Origin: Prochlorococcus sp. MIT 1223
GTDB lineage: Bacteria; Cyanobacteriota; Cyanobacteriia; PCC-6307; Cyanobiaceae
Assembly (NCBI RefSeq): GCF_034092465.1
Contig: NZ_CP139303.1
Span: 896,865-960,864 of the forward strand
Length of the DNA: 64,000 bases
Direction: 5' to 3'
Made by a program: the position numbers and the translations under genes. The notes under the pieces were generated by a model, which was given only the letters and a program-made list of their open reading frames with translations, was not told the origin of the DNA and did no database searches. Shown here in pieces: positions 39,497 to 48,446 of this stretch (position 1 is the first letter of the stretch; every line of letters starts with the position of its first letter).

Positions 39497-41344
39497 TTGA
39501 ACAAACGCTGGCGAAACATTAGTCTCTATGTACTAATGGTTATTATTGTAATTTTTGTTGGTAGTGCTTTCTTCGACCAATCTGATACTGCTAAGACTGC
39601 CAAAACCCTTCGATATAGTGACTTTTTACAAGCTGTCGAAGGGAATCAAGTTAGTAGAGTCTTAATATCTCCAGACAATGGAACTGCTCAAGTTGTCGAA
39701 AATGATGGAAGTCGAGCAAAAGTAAATCTTGCACCAGATAAAGATCTGATAGGACTGCTTGAAGAACACAAAGTAGATATAGCTGTTCAACCGACAACTG
39801 AACCAAAACCCTTACAGCAAGCCGCAACTAGCTTGCTTTTTCCCATAATTTTACTAGGGGGTATATTCTTTCTTTTTCGAAGATCTCAATCAGGCGGTGG
39901 TGGCAACCCAGCCATGAGTTTTGGAAAAAGTAAAGCCAGATTGCAAATGGAACCATCCACCCAAGTCACATTTGGGGATGTTGCTGGTATTGAAGGAGCC
40001 AAGCTTGAATTAGCAGAAGTTGTGGACTTTCTAAAAAATCCTGATCGATTTACGGCAGTTGGAGCGAAAATACCAAAGGGCGTTTTGTTAGTTGGCCCTC
40101 CTGGAACTGGAAAAACACTTCTTGCTAAGGCAGTTGCAGGAGAAGCGGCAGTTCCTTTCTTTTCAATATCAGGATCAGAATTTGTAGAAATGTTTGTTGG
40201 AGTTGGAGCGAGCAGAGTAAGAGACCTCTTTGAACAAGCTAAAAAAAATGCGCCATGCATTGTATTTATAGACGAAATAGATGCCGTTGGTAGGCAAAGA
40301 GGAGCAGGACTTGGAGGAGGTAATGATGAGAGAGAGCAAACTCTAAATCAACTATTAACAGAGATGGATGGATTTGAAGGTAATACTGGAATTATCATTA
40401 TTGCGGCTACTAATAGACCTGATGTACTTGATGCAGCTCTAATGCGGCCAGGTAGATTTGATCGTCAAGTAACTGTAGATAGACCAGACTACCAAGGCAG
40501 ATTACAAATATTAAACGTACATGCCAGAGGCAAAACTCTTGCTAAAAATGTTGATCTAGATCAAATCGCAAGAAGAACACCAGGCTTTACTGGAGCAGAC
40601 CTAGCAAATCTTTTAAACGAATCTGCAATTCTTGCTGCAAGAAAAAATCTAACGGAAGTTAGCAATGAGGAAGTAGGAAATGCTATCGAAAGGATTATGG
40701 CTGGACCAGAGAAAAAAGATCGTGTTATGAGTGAAAGGCGCAAAAAACTAGTTGCTTACCATGAAGCTGGCCATGCGGTTGTGGGCGCATTAATGCCCGA
40801 TTACGATCCAGTGCAAAAGGTATCTATTATTCCAAGAGGACAAGCTGGCGGGCTAACCTTTTTCACACCTAGTGAAGAAAGAATGGAATCAGGACTTTAT
40901 TCAAGATCATATTTGCAAAATCAAATGGCTGTAGCTTTAGGAGGGCGTGTAGCAGAAGAAATTATTTTTGGAGAAGATGAAGTAACGACTGGCGCATCTA
41001 ATGACCTCAAACAAGTGGCTCAGGTCGCAAGGCAAATGATCATGAAATTTGGGATGAGCGACAAACTAGGCCCTATTGCATTAGGGAGATCTCAAGGAGG
41101 AATGTTTCTTGGCAGAGATATTGCTGCAGAGAGGGATTTCTCAGAAGACACTGCTGCAACAATAGATTCAGAGGTATCTGAACTTGTTGAAATTGCATAT
41201 AAACGAGCAAATAAAGTTCTCAAAGAAAACCGAGTAGTTCTTGATGAGTTAGCTGAGATGCTGATTGAACAAGAAACAGTTAATTCAGAAGAGTTACACG
41301 AACTATTAATAAGAAACCAAGTTAAGATTGCAGAATACGTTTAA
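39497..41344 (+). CDS. ftsH: ATP-dependent membrane zinc protease FtsH
   Basis: 615 residues. One N-terminal helix ([19 protein letters not shown]) and a second ([15 protein letters not shown]) flank a small lumenal/periplasmic domain. The AAA+ module has Walker A GPPGTGKT, Walker [10 protein letters not shown] and the [23 protein letters not shown]. The protease site is HEAGH at about residues 418-422 with a later conserved Asp. FtsH complexes clear photodamaged D1, so presence near psbA and psbO fits but is not proof of pairing. The start is TTG at 39497. The 3' end overlaps the next gene by 17 bp. Confidence 0.97.
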   Translation: MNKRWRNISLYVLMVIIVIFVGSAFFDQSDTAKTAKTLRYSDFLQAVEGNQVSRVLISPDNGTAQVVENDGSRAKVNLAPDKDLIGLLEEHKVDIAVQPTTEPKPLQQAATSLLFPIILLGGIFFLFRRSQSGGGGNPAMSFGKSKARLQMEPSTQVTFGDVAGIEGAKLELAEVVDFLKNPDRFTAVGAKIPKGVLLVGPPGTGKTLLAKAVAGEAAVPFFSISGSEFVEMFVGVGASRVRDLFEQAKKNAPCIVFIDEIDAVGRQRGAGLGGGNDEREQTLNQLLTEMDGFEGNTGIIIIAATNRPDVLDAALMRPGRFDRQVTVDRPDYQGRLQILNVHARGKTLAKNVDLDQIARRTPGFTGADLANLLNESAILAARKNLTEVSNEEVGNAIERIMAGPEKKDRVMSERRKKLVAYHEAGHAVVGALMPDYDPVQKVSIIPRGQAGGLTFFTPSEERMESGLYSRSYLQNQMAVALGGRVAEEIIFGEDEVTTGASNDLKQVAQVARQMIMKFGMSDKLGPIALGRSQGGMFLGRDIAAERDFSEDTAATIDSEVSELVEIAYKRANKVLKENRVVLDELAEMLIEQETVNSEELHELLIRNQVKIAEYV

Positions 41345-41987
41345 CAACAATAATCAATCCATATGGATTAAAAAGCAAAAGGTGTTTATTAATGCCTTAA
41401 AAGAGCAAAAAATAATAGTAGTTTTAAGAATAAATGAAAGTATTTTAATAGATAAAGAATCAAAGCATAAATTTTTGCAGAAAATAAGAAAGATTAATGA
41501 TGCAGGTATAAAGAATATAGAAATAGGCTGGTTTCCTCATGAGGGATGGCCTTTACTAATAACAGAAATACTTGCAAATTTCCCAAATATTTATTTAGGT
41601 GCGGCCTCTATAACAAATAGAGAGGCCTTAAAAGCAGTTATTGAAGTTGGCTTAGCATATTCAATGAGTCCAATTTGGGATGAAGATCTACAAGAAGAAG
41701 CTCGTCAAAAGAATCAACTCTTGATTCCAGGAGTTTTCTCCCCCACAGAAATTCAACGGGCTAAATCATTTGGATGGAGAATAGTAAAACTTTTTCCTGC
41801 TTCTACTTTGGGAATTGACTATATACAAAAATTACATATCTCACTGAAACCTCTTCCATTTATCATTGCTGCAGGAGGAATTAATCCTAAAGAATGCTCT
41901 AAATGGCTCATTGCTGGTCATGGTGCAATTGCAATTGGCAGAGAGATAAAAACAGATAAAGAGCTTGACTTACTAGTCAATATATAA
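41328..41987 (+). CDS. KDPG/KHG aldolase-like protein
   Basis: 219 residues with the (beta/alpha)8 class I aldolase pattern of Eda: PGVFSPTEIQRA, the Schiff-base lysine in RIVKLFPAST (Lys154) and the phosphate-binding AAGGI. The base Glu is present in NIEIGWFP (Glu65), but the usual TLRT stretch after it is replaced by GWFP, so substrate choice may differ. The start is either TTG at 41328, overlapping ftsH by 17 bp, or GTG at 41382 just after it. No edd gene is near. Role in an Entner-Doudoroff branch is inference. Confidence 0.75.
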   Translation: MQNTFNNNNQSIWIKKQKVFINALKEQKIIVVLRINESILIDKESKHKFLQKIRKINDAGIKNIEIGWFPHEGWPLLITEILANFPNIYLGAASITNREALKAVIEVGLAYSMSPIWDEDLQEEARQKNQLLIPGVFSPTEIQRAKSFGWRIVKLFPASTLGIDYIQKLHISLKPLPFIIAAGGINPKECSKWLIAGHGAIAIGREIKTDKELDLLVNI

Positions 41988-42117
41988 CTTAAGACGAATA
42001 TATAAATACTAATAAATATAAATTATTTACCCCTTTAATTCCATAAAAGTTCTATTTAGTTCATGTATTTAATATTAAATAGATAATGTCAATTCTCAAT
42101 AGTTTAAAGATTTACTT

Positions 42118-43200
42118 TTAACCACACTGTCCTCTTTGTCTTAAGAAATGATCCGCAAGGACAAGAGAGACCATAGCTTCAACCATTGGTACCGCCCTTG
42201 GAACCACACAAGGATCATGCCTACCTTTGGACTCTAAATCCACTTGATTTCCTTCTGAGTCAATCGTTTTCTGATTTTTCCGAATAGTAGCTGTTGGTTT
42301 AAAACCAACTCTTATGACAATTGTCTCTCCATTACTGATGCCACCTTGAATACCGCCAGAGTTATTTGTTCTTGTTTTTAGTCGACCATCTTGGGAAGGA
42401 ATAAACTCATCATTATGTTCACTACCTTTTTGCAAAGTACCTTGGAAACCTGAACCAATCTCAAAACCTTTTGTAGCAGGCAAAGACATTAAACCTTTCG
42501 CAAGATCTGCCTCTAACTTGTCAAAAACTGGCATACCCAGACCGACTGGAGGGTTCCTGACAACACACTCAATAACTCCTCCACAAGAGTCTCCTTCCCT
42601 ACTTATTTCCTGAATTCTATTAATCATTAATGCAGCAATATTCGAATCTGGACATCGCACTATATTTGATTCAACATCTTCTATTTTCACACTGCTTTGA
42701 TTAATATCAGCTTCTATATCATGTATGCGTTTAACCCATGCTAAAACTTCTGTATTAGATTCTTTAAAAAGTAATTGCTTTGCAATAGCTCCTGCTGCGA
42801 CTCTCCCAATCGTCTCTCTAGCAGAAGCCCTTCCACCCCCACTTGAAGCCTGAATTCCATATTTTACTTGATAAGTTCCATCAGCATGTGAAGGTCTAAA
42901 AACCTTTCTCATCTCAGCATAATCGCCAGGCCTCTGATCTTTATTTCTTACAACCATAGCTATAGGCGTACCAAGAGTTTTATTTCCATCAAGACCACTA
43001 AGGATTTCTATCTGATCAGTCTCTTTTCTTGGGGTAGTAATTTGACTTTGCCCAGGTCTTCTTCTTGCCAATTCAAATTGGATATTTTCTATATCTACTT
43101 CCAAACAAGGAGGACAACCTTCTAATATGACTCCAACTGCACCTCCATGAGATTCTCCAAAGGTACATATTCGAAATAAAATCCCAAAACAACTTCCCAT
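42118..43200 (-). CDS. aroC: chorismate synthase
   Basis: 360 residues, last step of the shikimate pathway, FMN-dependent. Visible signatures: [18 protein letters not shown] (residues 14-31), [16 protein letters not shown], the [19 protein letters not shown] block, and the C-terminal [27 protein letters not shown] at 43200. The N-terminal residues [10 protein letters not shown] vary slightly from the usual SFGKLFTIST but keep the fold. Encoded alone on the minus strand, 66 bp beyond the psbA terminator. Confidence 0.96.
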   Translation of the reverse strand: MGSCFGILFRICTFGESHGGAVGVILEGCPPCLEVDIENIQFELARRRPGQSQITTPRKETDQIEILSGLDGNKTLGTPIAMVVRNKDQRPGDYAEMRKVFRPSHADGTYQVKYGIQASSGGGRASARETIGRVAAGAIAKQLLFKESNTEVLAWVKRIHDIEADINQSSVKIEDVESNIVRCPDSNIAALMINRIQEISREGDSCGGVIECVVRNPPVGLGMPVFDKLEADLAKGLMSLPATKGFEIGSGFQGTLQKGSEHNDEFIPSQDGRLKTRTNNSGGIQGGISNGETIVIRVGFKPTATIRKNQKTIDSEGNQVDLESKGRHDPCVVPRAVPMVEAMVSLVLADHFLRQRGQCG

Positions 43201-43266
43201 AATTAAAGTTATCTAAAAAAAAATGCAGAGAGAAAATATTTTCTACAAATAATTAAATAAAAAAAT

Positions 43267-43296
43267 AAAAAGCCCCCTAATAATAGGAGGCTTTTT
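43267..43296. terminator. terminator of psbA
   Basis: AAAAAGCC (43267-43274) pairs with GGCTTTTT (43289-43296), and after one mismatch CCT (43276-43278) with AGG (43285-43287), around the loop AATAAT. It lies 23 bp past the psbA stop and separates psbA from aroC. Confidence 0.88.
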
Positions 43297-43319
43297 AAAA
43301 AAACAACTAAACCTTAAGC

Positions 43320-44402
43320 TCAACCAATGGAAGGAGCTACAAGTGCAACTGAAGTTGTTTCAGCAGAAGCAAGGTCTAGTGGGAAGTTATGAGCATTACG
43401 CTCATGCATTACTTCCATACCTAGGTTTGCACGGTTAAGTACATCACCCCAAGTAGGAACAACCACGCCATTTGCATCTACAACTGACTGGTTGAAGTTA
43501 AATCCATTCAAGTTGAAAGCCATGGTGCAAATGCCCATTGAAGTCAACCAAACGCAAATAACAGGCCATGAAGCCAAGAAGAAGTGAAGGCTACGGCTAT
43601 TGTTGAAGCTGGCATATTGGAAAATCAAACGACCAAAGTAACCATGAGCGGCAACAATGTTGTAAGTCTCTTCCTCTTGTCCAAACTTATAACCATAATT
43701 TAAAGACTCAGTCTCAGTTGTTTCACGGATTAGTGAAGAAGTCACCAAAGAACCGTGCATTGCAGAGAAAAGAGCTCCTCCAAACATTCCAGCAACACCA
43801 GCCATATGGAATGGGTGCATAAGAATGTTGTGCTCAGCCTGGAAAACAAACATGAAGTTGAATGTTCCAGAAATTCCTAATGGCATTCCATCAGAGAATG
43901 AACCCTGACCAAATGGATATACAAGGAAAACAGCAAAAGCAGCTGAAACTGGTGCAGAGTAAGCAACACAGATCCAAGGACGCATACCTAAACGGTATGA
44001 AAGCTCCCACTGACGACCCATCCAGCCGCAGATACCAATGAGGAAGTGGAAAATAACTAGCTGGTAAGGACCGCCGTTATATAGCCACTCATCAACGTTT
44101 GCTGCTTCCCAGATTGGGTAGAAGTGAAGACCAATAGCGTTACTTGAAGGAACTACAGCTCCAGAAATGATGTTGTTGCCATAGAGGAAAGATCCTGCAA
44201 CTGGCTCACGGATACCGTCAATATCAACTGGTGGCGCTGCAATAAAAGCAACAGTAAAACAAATAGCTGCGGCAGCTAAGCAAGGAATCATCAATACACC
44301 GAACCAACCGATATAAATACGGTTGTCAGTTGAAGTGACCCACTCGCAAAACTGTGGCCAGCCTTTGAGCAGCGAAGAACGCTGCTGCCTAATGGTGGTC
44401 AT
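43320..44402 (-). CDS. psbA: photosystem II D1 protein
   Basis: 360 residues, the D1 core subunit that binds P680, pheophytin, QB and most Mn-cluster ligands. The open frame extends 32 codons upstream, but [10 protein letters not shown] is the known start, so the ATG at 44402 is used. The helix C segment reads GRQWELSYR, with Gln at the position that sets pheophytin potential (Q130 in standard numbering). Asp170 region, the His190 and His332/Glu333/His337 blocks ([19 protein letters not shown]) are intact. The Ala344 processing site is followed by [13 protein letters not shown]. It is preceded by a strong promoter and ended by a strong terminator. Confidence 0.98.
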   Translation of the reverse strand: MTTIRQQRSSLLKGWPQFCEWVTSTDNRIYIGWFGVLMIPCLAAAAICFTVAFIAAPPVDIDGIREPVAGSFLYGNNIISGAVVPSSNAIGLHFYPIWEAANVDEWLYNGGPYQLVIFHFLIGICGWMGRQWELSYRLGMRPWICVAYSAPVSAAFAVFLVYPFGQGSFSDGMPLGISGTFNFMFVFQAEHNILMHPFHMAGVAGMFGGALFSAMHGSLVTSSLIRETTETESLNYGYKFGQEEETYNIVAAHGYFGRLIFQYASFNNSRSLHFFLASWPVICVWLTSMGICTMAFNLNGFNFNQSVVDANGVVVPTWGDVLNRANLGMEVMHERNAHNFPLDLASAETTSVALVAPSIG

Positions 44403-44536
44403 GAGGACGAAATGAGTATCCCTAATTAAGGGAGTAAATAAGAGCAGGCATACACCTGCCAGGGAGACTTTAAATGATAAAAATCCTTTTTGTGGCAAGA
44501 ATGAAGGACAATGTATGAAGAAAATACAAAATTGGC

Positions 44537-44566
44537 ATTATAAAGTCTTAAGATTTTGCCCTGTAA
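44537..44566 (-). promoter_or_regulatory. psbA promoter
   Basis: On the minus strand TTACAG (44566-44561) and a perfect TATAAT (44542-44537) are separated by 18 bases. The implied start is near 44530, giving a 5' leader of about 128 bases before the ATG. A long leader is common for psbA and could carry translational control. Confidence 0.65.
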
Positions 44567-44583
44567 TCGGTTAGAGCAAGAAA

Positions 44584-44724
44584 TTGGTATTAATCAAGTG
44601 GTTAAAAAACGGCTGTCATCTTGAAGAAAAGGTTCCTCTAGCCTTAGCTAGGCATCGGAGAATAGAACTAGAGGAGGAAGGGGCTACTGTTTATTGGAGT
44701 GAAAGGTTGCTAATTTATAATTAA
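44584..44724 (+). CDS. small ORF of 46 residues beside psbA
   Basis: From TTG 44584 to TAA 44722-44724 the frame encodes a compact, charged peptide with segments KWLKNGCHLEEKVPLALARH and ELEEEGATVYWSERLLIY. An in-frame stop at 44572 limits the 5' end, and TTG is the only standard start. Composition, the lack of low-complexity sequence and the tight 19-bp gap to the following lipoprotein gene argue for a real gene. I cannot name a family. The start region overlaps no other CDS; it faces away from psbA and both promoters share the spacer. Confidence 0.55.
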   Translation: MVLIKWLKNGCHLEEKVPLALARHRRIELEEEGATVYWSERLLIYN

Positions 44725-44743
44725 AAAACTTATTTAAATTGAT

Positions 44744-45115
44744 TTGAGCAAATTTTCAGCTAAAAATCTAAATAATTTTTTTTTAAAACCTTTTATACTG
44801 CTTATTAGTTGTTTTTTAATATCTAGCTGTCAAAAAAATAGGCCTCCCGCAGGGGATGAATTAACTGTAGAGACTTATCCATATTTAGAATCTGAACTAA
44901 ATCAAATTAAAGTTCAATTGTCTCAACTTGAAGAGCATGTTCAAATTAAAAAAAATATTAATGACATACAGAAAATAAAGTCTCTTTCAAAGTCTATAAA
45001 GTCAATAACTTTTAGATTTGACTCCAAAGACGACAGAATTAGAATTTATTGGTCAGATGGTAGTAAAACTGACCTTCCTTGTACAAAAGAACAGAGCATT
45101 TGGGCCTGTGGTTAA
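44744..45115 (+). CDS. putative lipoprotein of unknown function
   Basis: 123 residues from TTG 44744. A positively charged start and hydrophobic core (FFLKPFILLISCFLISSC) end in a lipobox LISSC, so Cys at about residue 29 should be lipidated. The mature part has a coiled-coil-like helix (YLESELNQIKVQLSQLEEHVQIKKN) and a C-terminal beta segment (RFDSKDDRIRIYWSDGSKTDLPC...WACG) with two cysteines that could pair. No family recognised. The stop overlaps the convergent aspartoacylase stop by 4 bp. Confidence 0.7.
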   Translation: MSKFSAKNLNNFFLKPFILLISCFLISSCQKNRPPAGDELTVETYPYLESELNQIKVQLSQLEEHVQIKKNINDIQKIKSLSKSIKSITFRFDSKDDRIRIYWSDGSKTDLPCTKEQSIWACG

Positions 45116-46026
45116 TTAATAATTAAATCTCGCAAGGCAAATTTCCACTGTTCTTCTAATCTCCAAGTTTCTTTACTGGTTAATCCCATAGCTATATTTT
45201 TTTCTAAATAAGCTGCCTCGTTAATAAATACTGGCGTATAAGAATTTTCCTTAGAAGCCCGAACTATTTGATTATCTAGACTCTGAAACAAAGGATCTCC
45301 AAATTGAATAGGTTGCCAATCTTTATCTTGAATCTGATTATGAATAAAATAATTTGGAGATCCTTGTAAATCTCTAGGAAAATCAAGATTTCTCAAATGC
45401 CTGTGAATAATAATTTCTTCTGGGAAACTATTTTCATCACTTCTAATTTTGGAAATCTCTTCAAGGAAAACTTCCAAAATTAATTTTATTTGTAAAACAA
45501 TTCTTGTATGTAATAGAGCTTGGGCTACTGGGCCAATTTCTATTACCAATCCACAAGGCCATCTCTCAACAAGAAATCCATTTTGACATTTATCTCCTTC
45601 ATGTAAATATATTGGTAATCCCAATCGGAACTGGATCAAAGAAGCTAGTGCAAGATCTTCTGGACGACGTCCATAAATAACCAAGCAAGATCCCATTGAA
45701 GAAGTAGTGCTATGAAAGTCAAGCGCTATTTGACATGGATTTTCTCCAAGAGTCCCATATAAGTTAAGTAATTCCTTCGCTCTTTGACTCTCTCGATCAC
45801 CTGCATAATCTGATTCGATTAATTCACTGGAAAAACTTCGATTTAAATCTCTATCTAAATAACGTGTACATTTCTCTCTAGAAGCTGGATTTCCTATTAC
45901 TCTTAAGACATTTACTCCGCTCGTTTGTATTAAATCATCATTTTGATCCCACTGATCAAATAGCCATGGCGCATTAATCTCATTCCCATGAGTTCCTGCA
46001 ACCAAAAGCACTTGAACTCCTGACAT
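45112..46026 (-). CDS. probable aspartoacylase (AstE/AspA family zinc carboxypeptidase-like)
   Basis: 304 residues. The zinc site is split as expected: HGNE in VAGTHGNEINAPWL and the later His in ALDFHSTTSSMGS; DLNRSF gives the substrate-binding Asn-Arg pair, and VIEIGPV supplies the catalytic Glu. The family deacylates N-acyl amino acids such as N-acetylaspartate; the natural substrate in cyanobacteria is not settled. I chose the ATG at 46026 over a TTG four codons upstream. The gene diverges from the GST gene with a 44-bp spacer. Confidence 0.88.
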   Translation of the reverse strand: MSGVQVLLVAGTHGNEINAPWLFDQWDQNDDLIQTSGVNVLRVIGNPASREKCTRYLDRDLNRSFSSELIESDYAGDRESQRAKELLNLYGTLGENPCQIALDFHSTTSSMGSCLVIYGRRPEDLALASLIQFRLGLPIYLHEGDKCQNGFLVERWPCGLVIEIGPVAQALLHTRIVLQIKLILEVFLEEISKIRSDENSFPEEIIIHRHLRNLDFPRDLQGSPNYFIHNQIQDKDWQPIQFGDPLFQSLDNQIVRASKENSYTPVFINEAAYLEKNIAMGLTSKETWRLEEQWKFALRDLIIN

Positions 46027-46070
46027 TTTATCTCTCAATAAATTATTAGTTTTGAAAATAGCCTGAATTC

Positions 46071-47054
46071 ATGCCAATACCCCCACTTATTGTTGCTACT
46101 GCAAAAAAAGGTTGGCACTGGCAATGGAATCAATTGATGAATGGATTAGCACCTAGTGATATAGATGGAAATTATTTAAGACCAATCAGTCAAAAATTAA
46201 ATGCCATTGCTCCTTCTGCGAAAGATCTTCTTCATAGGCCAAATGAAAGTTCTCTAAAACTTATAATTGGAAGAAGCTGTCCTTGGGCTCATAGAACATG
46301 GTTAGTTTATAAAATTAGGAAAATAGATAATAAGCTTGATATTTTTTTAGCCAGGCCAAATCTTGAAAAAGGGTTATGGGATCTTGAACCATCATTATTA
46401 GGCTGCAAATCTCTTATAGATCTTTATAGACTCTGTCAAACGCCTCCTTCCCATAGAGCAACTGTTCCTGCTCTAATCGATCCAGGAATAGAAGCAAATC
46501 AAAAGCCAAGATTACTTGGTAATGAAAGCGCACAATTAGTAGAAGTTCTTAATAGCTGGCCAACTCAAGAAGAATCACAAAATCTTGCTCCAGTTCATCT
46601 TCAAAATGAAATACATGAATGGTCAAAGATATTTCAGTTATTTGTAAATGATGGTGTATACCGCTGTGGGTTTGCACGTAATCAAAAAGCTTATGAAAAA
46701 GCATCTAATAATCTTTTTAATGTCCTCGAAAAACTAGAAAAACATTTATCTCAATATGGTCCTTGGATATGCGGAGAGACTCTTACTCTTGCTGACATAA
46801 GATTATTTCCAACTTTGATAAGATGGGAAATAGTTTATGAGCCTCTATTTATATGCAGTGGAAAGGCTTTATGGATTTTCCCTAATATTTGCAAATGGAG
46901 AAAACGATTTTTCGAAATGTCTAATATTGCCGAAACTTGTGATTCCAGAGGTTGGAGACAAGACTATTTCGGCGCATTATTCCCTCTAAGGCCGAGTAAT
47001 ATAATTCCTAAAGGATTAGATATAAAAGAAATTGTGAAAGGACCACAAAATTAA
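46071..47054 (+). CDS. Xi-class glutathione S-transferase / glutathionyl-hydroquinone reductase-like
   Basis: 327 residues. The N-terminal active site is SCPWAHRTWLV, the CPWAHR motif of the Xi-class (YqjG/ECM4) enzymes, with catalytic Cys at about residue 71. The C-terminal helical GST domain has WICGETLTLADIRLFPTLIRW. The family reduces glutathionyl-hydroquinones, so a role in quinone detoxification is reasonable. Sequence between the two domains is longer than in E. coli YqjG. ATG at 46071; DUF2301 follows 4 bp later. Confidence 0.85.
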   Translation: MPIPPLIVATAKKGWHWQWNQLMNGLAPSDIDGNYLRPISQKLNAIAPSAKDLLHRPNESSLKLIIGRSCPWAHRTWLVYKIRKIDNKLDIFLARPNLEKGLWDLEPSLLGCKSLIDLYRLCQTPPSHRATVPALIDPGIEANQKPRLLGNESAQLVEVLNSWPTQEESQNLAPVHLQNEIHEWSKIFQLFVNDGVYRCGFARNQKAYEKASNNLFNVLEKLEKHLSQYGPWICGETLTLADIRLFPTLIRWEIVYEPLFICSGKALWIFPNICKWRKRFFEMSNIAETCDSRGWRQDYFGALFPLRPSNIIPKGLDIKEIVKGPQN

Positions 47055-47058
47055 TTCT

Positions 47059-47709
47059 ATGAAAGACCAGTTAAAAGATGAATTCCTTGGATTTTATGGT
47101 CCTTATACCATTAATGCTCAAGATAAAAATGAAGTCAAGCTCTATAGAGTCTCATTGTTAATTTGCGGTTTAGGGTATTTTTTAGGAATATCTCAATGGA
47201 TTTTACTTGGTCCTTCTTATGCATGGTTATGGTTAATCCCTATGACATTAGGACTAGGATCATGTCTTAAGTGGATTCATATATATATAAAGATTCTGCA
47301 TCAATTACTTCAACTCTCATGGATTATTGGTTGCATTGGAATACTTGCCTTGTTATTCAATTATGGAGGAAATAATCTTCTTTCAGAGTTATCTTTAAAT
47401 CCACTACTAACAATTGCAATTGGTCCATTTTTTATATCATTAACTGGTTTAGGCTTTAAAGAATTTTTTTGTTTTAGAAAGCCAGAGGCAATTGGTTTAA
47501 CTTTTCTATTACCTATCACTTTAATTTCTCATATAGCTCACATTCTGAGTGGGAGAATCATAATGGGTATGCTTCTAACATCTTCAATACTTTTACTGTT
47601 ATTAGCAATACGTAAACTTGGCTCGGACCCTTCTGTTGACATTGGAGACAAAAGTGTTTTTGAATACTTAAAGAAACAAAAAGCCTCTAATTCCAAAATA
47701 AATAAATAA
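47059..47709 (+). CDS. DUF2301 family membrane protein
   Basis: 216 residues with about six or seven hydrophobic helices (ICGLGYFLGISQWILLG, WLWLIPMTLGLGSCLKWIHIYIK, LLTIAIGPFFISLTGLGFKEFFCFRKPEA, IIMGMLLTSSILLLLLAIR). The motif FKEFFCFRKPEA is what I associate with DUF2301. Function unknown; a membrane protein immediately downstream of a GST suggests cotranscription (4-bp gap) but not a shared pathway. ATG at 47059. Confidence 0.8.
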   Translation: MKDQLKDEFLGFYGPYTINAQDKNEVKLYRVSLLICGLGYFLGISQWILLGPSYAWLWLIPMTLGLGSCLKWIHIYIKILHQLLQLSWIIGCIGILALLFNYGGNNLLSELSLNPLLTIAIGPFFISLTGLGFKEFFCFRKPEAIGLTFLLPITLISHIAHILSGRIIMGMLLTSSILLLLLAIRKLGSDPSVDIGDKSVFEYLKKQKASNSKINK

Positions 47710-47749
47710 GAATTAACTACGACTATCTAATTATTATCTATATCGACTG

Positions 47750-47763
47750 GTAACTAGGGATAC
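47750..47763 (+). promoter_or_regulatory. candidate NtcA box upstream of CP12
   Basis: A GTA-N8-TAC match lies 112 bases before the CP12 ATG. Unlike the amt and ntcA sites, I see no convincing TAN3T at 22 bases downstream (TAAACC starts 20 bases after it). In AT-rich spacers one or two chance matches are expected per window, so this is only a candidate. Confidence 0.35.
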
Positions 47764-47875
47764 ATTCTCTATCCAAAGTGTTGTAAACCCAACCAAAAAA
47801 CCTTTACACAAATCACATATCTGCTCAAGCTAATTATTATAAGAGAGATTAAGCTCTGGCTAAACCCAAGACTCC

Positions 47876-48109
47876 ATGAAATCTATCGAGGAACACATTC
47901 TTAAGGATCAATCTGAGATCCAATCCGCTAAAGAAGCAGGGGATACCCCAAAAGTAAGACATCTAACTGAAGAGCTTCACTCTCTTGAAGAGTATAAGGA
48001 GCACCATAAAGAAGAGATCGAGGCTGGTGATCATCATGATCCAAATGCCCTAGAACTGTTTTGTGATGCAAATCCAGATGAGCCGGAATGCTTGGTATAT
48101 GACGACTGA
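47876..48109 (+). CDS. CP12 domain protein, Calvin-cycle regulator
   Basis: 77 residues, highly charged and probably disordered when reduced. The C-terminal half LFCDANPDEPECLVYDD is the CP12 hallmark: Cys63 and Cys72 form a disulfide that locks GAPDH and PRK in an inactive complex in the dark. The N-terminal cysteine pair that normally binds PRK is missing; only two cysteines exist in the whole protein. ATG at 47876. A very strong terminator follows 5 bases after the stop. Confidence 0.93.
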   Translation: MKSIEEHILKDQSEIQSAKEAGDTPKVRHLTEELHSLEEYKEHHKEEIEAGDHHDPNALELFCDANPDEPECLVYDD

Positions 48110-48114
48110 ATAAC

Positions 48115-48150
48115 AATAAAAAAAGCGGTTAACCAACCGCTTTTTTTATT
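48115..48150. terminator. bidirectional terminator after CP12
   Basis: A perfect 16-bp inverted repeat (48115-48130 and 48135-48150) with loop AACC, built from AATAAAAAAAGCGGTT and its complement. It serves the rightward CP12 gene and the leftward small gene that ends at 48172. Confidence 0.93.
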
Positions 48151-48171
48151 GTTTTAATTTCAATATAACTT

Positions 48172-48357
48172 TTATCCATAATCCATGTTGAAATCTGAAG
48201 GACTGCTAGTCAAAGAGCAGACAACTGCTTCTTCGTTTTTCATTTGACGAACTTCCGCGATAGGTCTTCCCATCCTTTTTAGAACCTCAATTTCTTGATC
48301 TGTTTGACATCTTGCTATCACTTGGCCATTCCCATCAAAACAAGAATAGAAATTCAT
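48172..48357 (-). CDS. conserved small protein, picocyanobacterial
   Basis: 61 residues beginning MNFYSCFDGNGQVIARCQTDQEIEVLKRMGRPIAEVRQM, a compact strand-helix-strand pattern with two cysteines, then a weakly ordered tail. I recall similar short proteins in marine Synechococcus and Prochlorococcus but know no function. ATG at 48357. It lies 89 bp after obgE on the same strand and before a strong terminator, so it may be the last gene of the dnaJ-to-obgE unit. Confidence 0.7.
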   Translation of the reverse strand: MNFYSCFDGNGQVIARCQTDQEIEVLKRMGRPIAEVRQMKNEEAVVCSLTSSPSDFNMDYG

Positions 48358-48446
48358 AATCTAAATAATGCCTTTCTATTTATGACCAATAATTAAGAAT
48401 TAGACAAGTCAATTTTCAAACCTTTAAACATAATCGGCACAAAATC

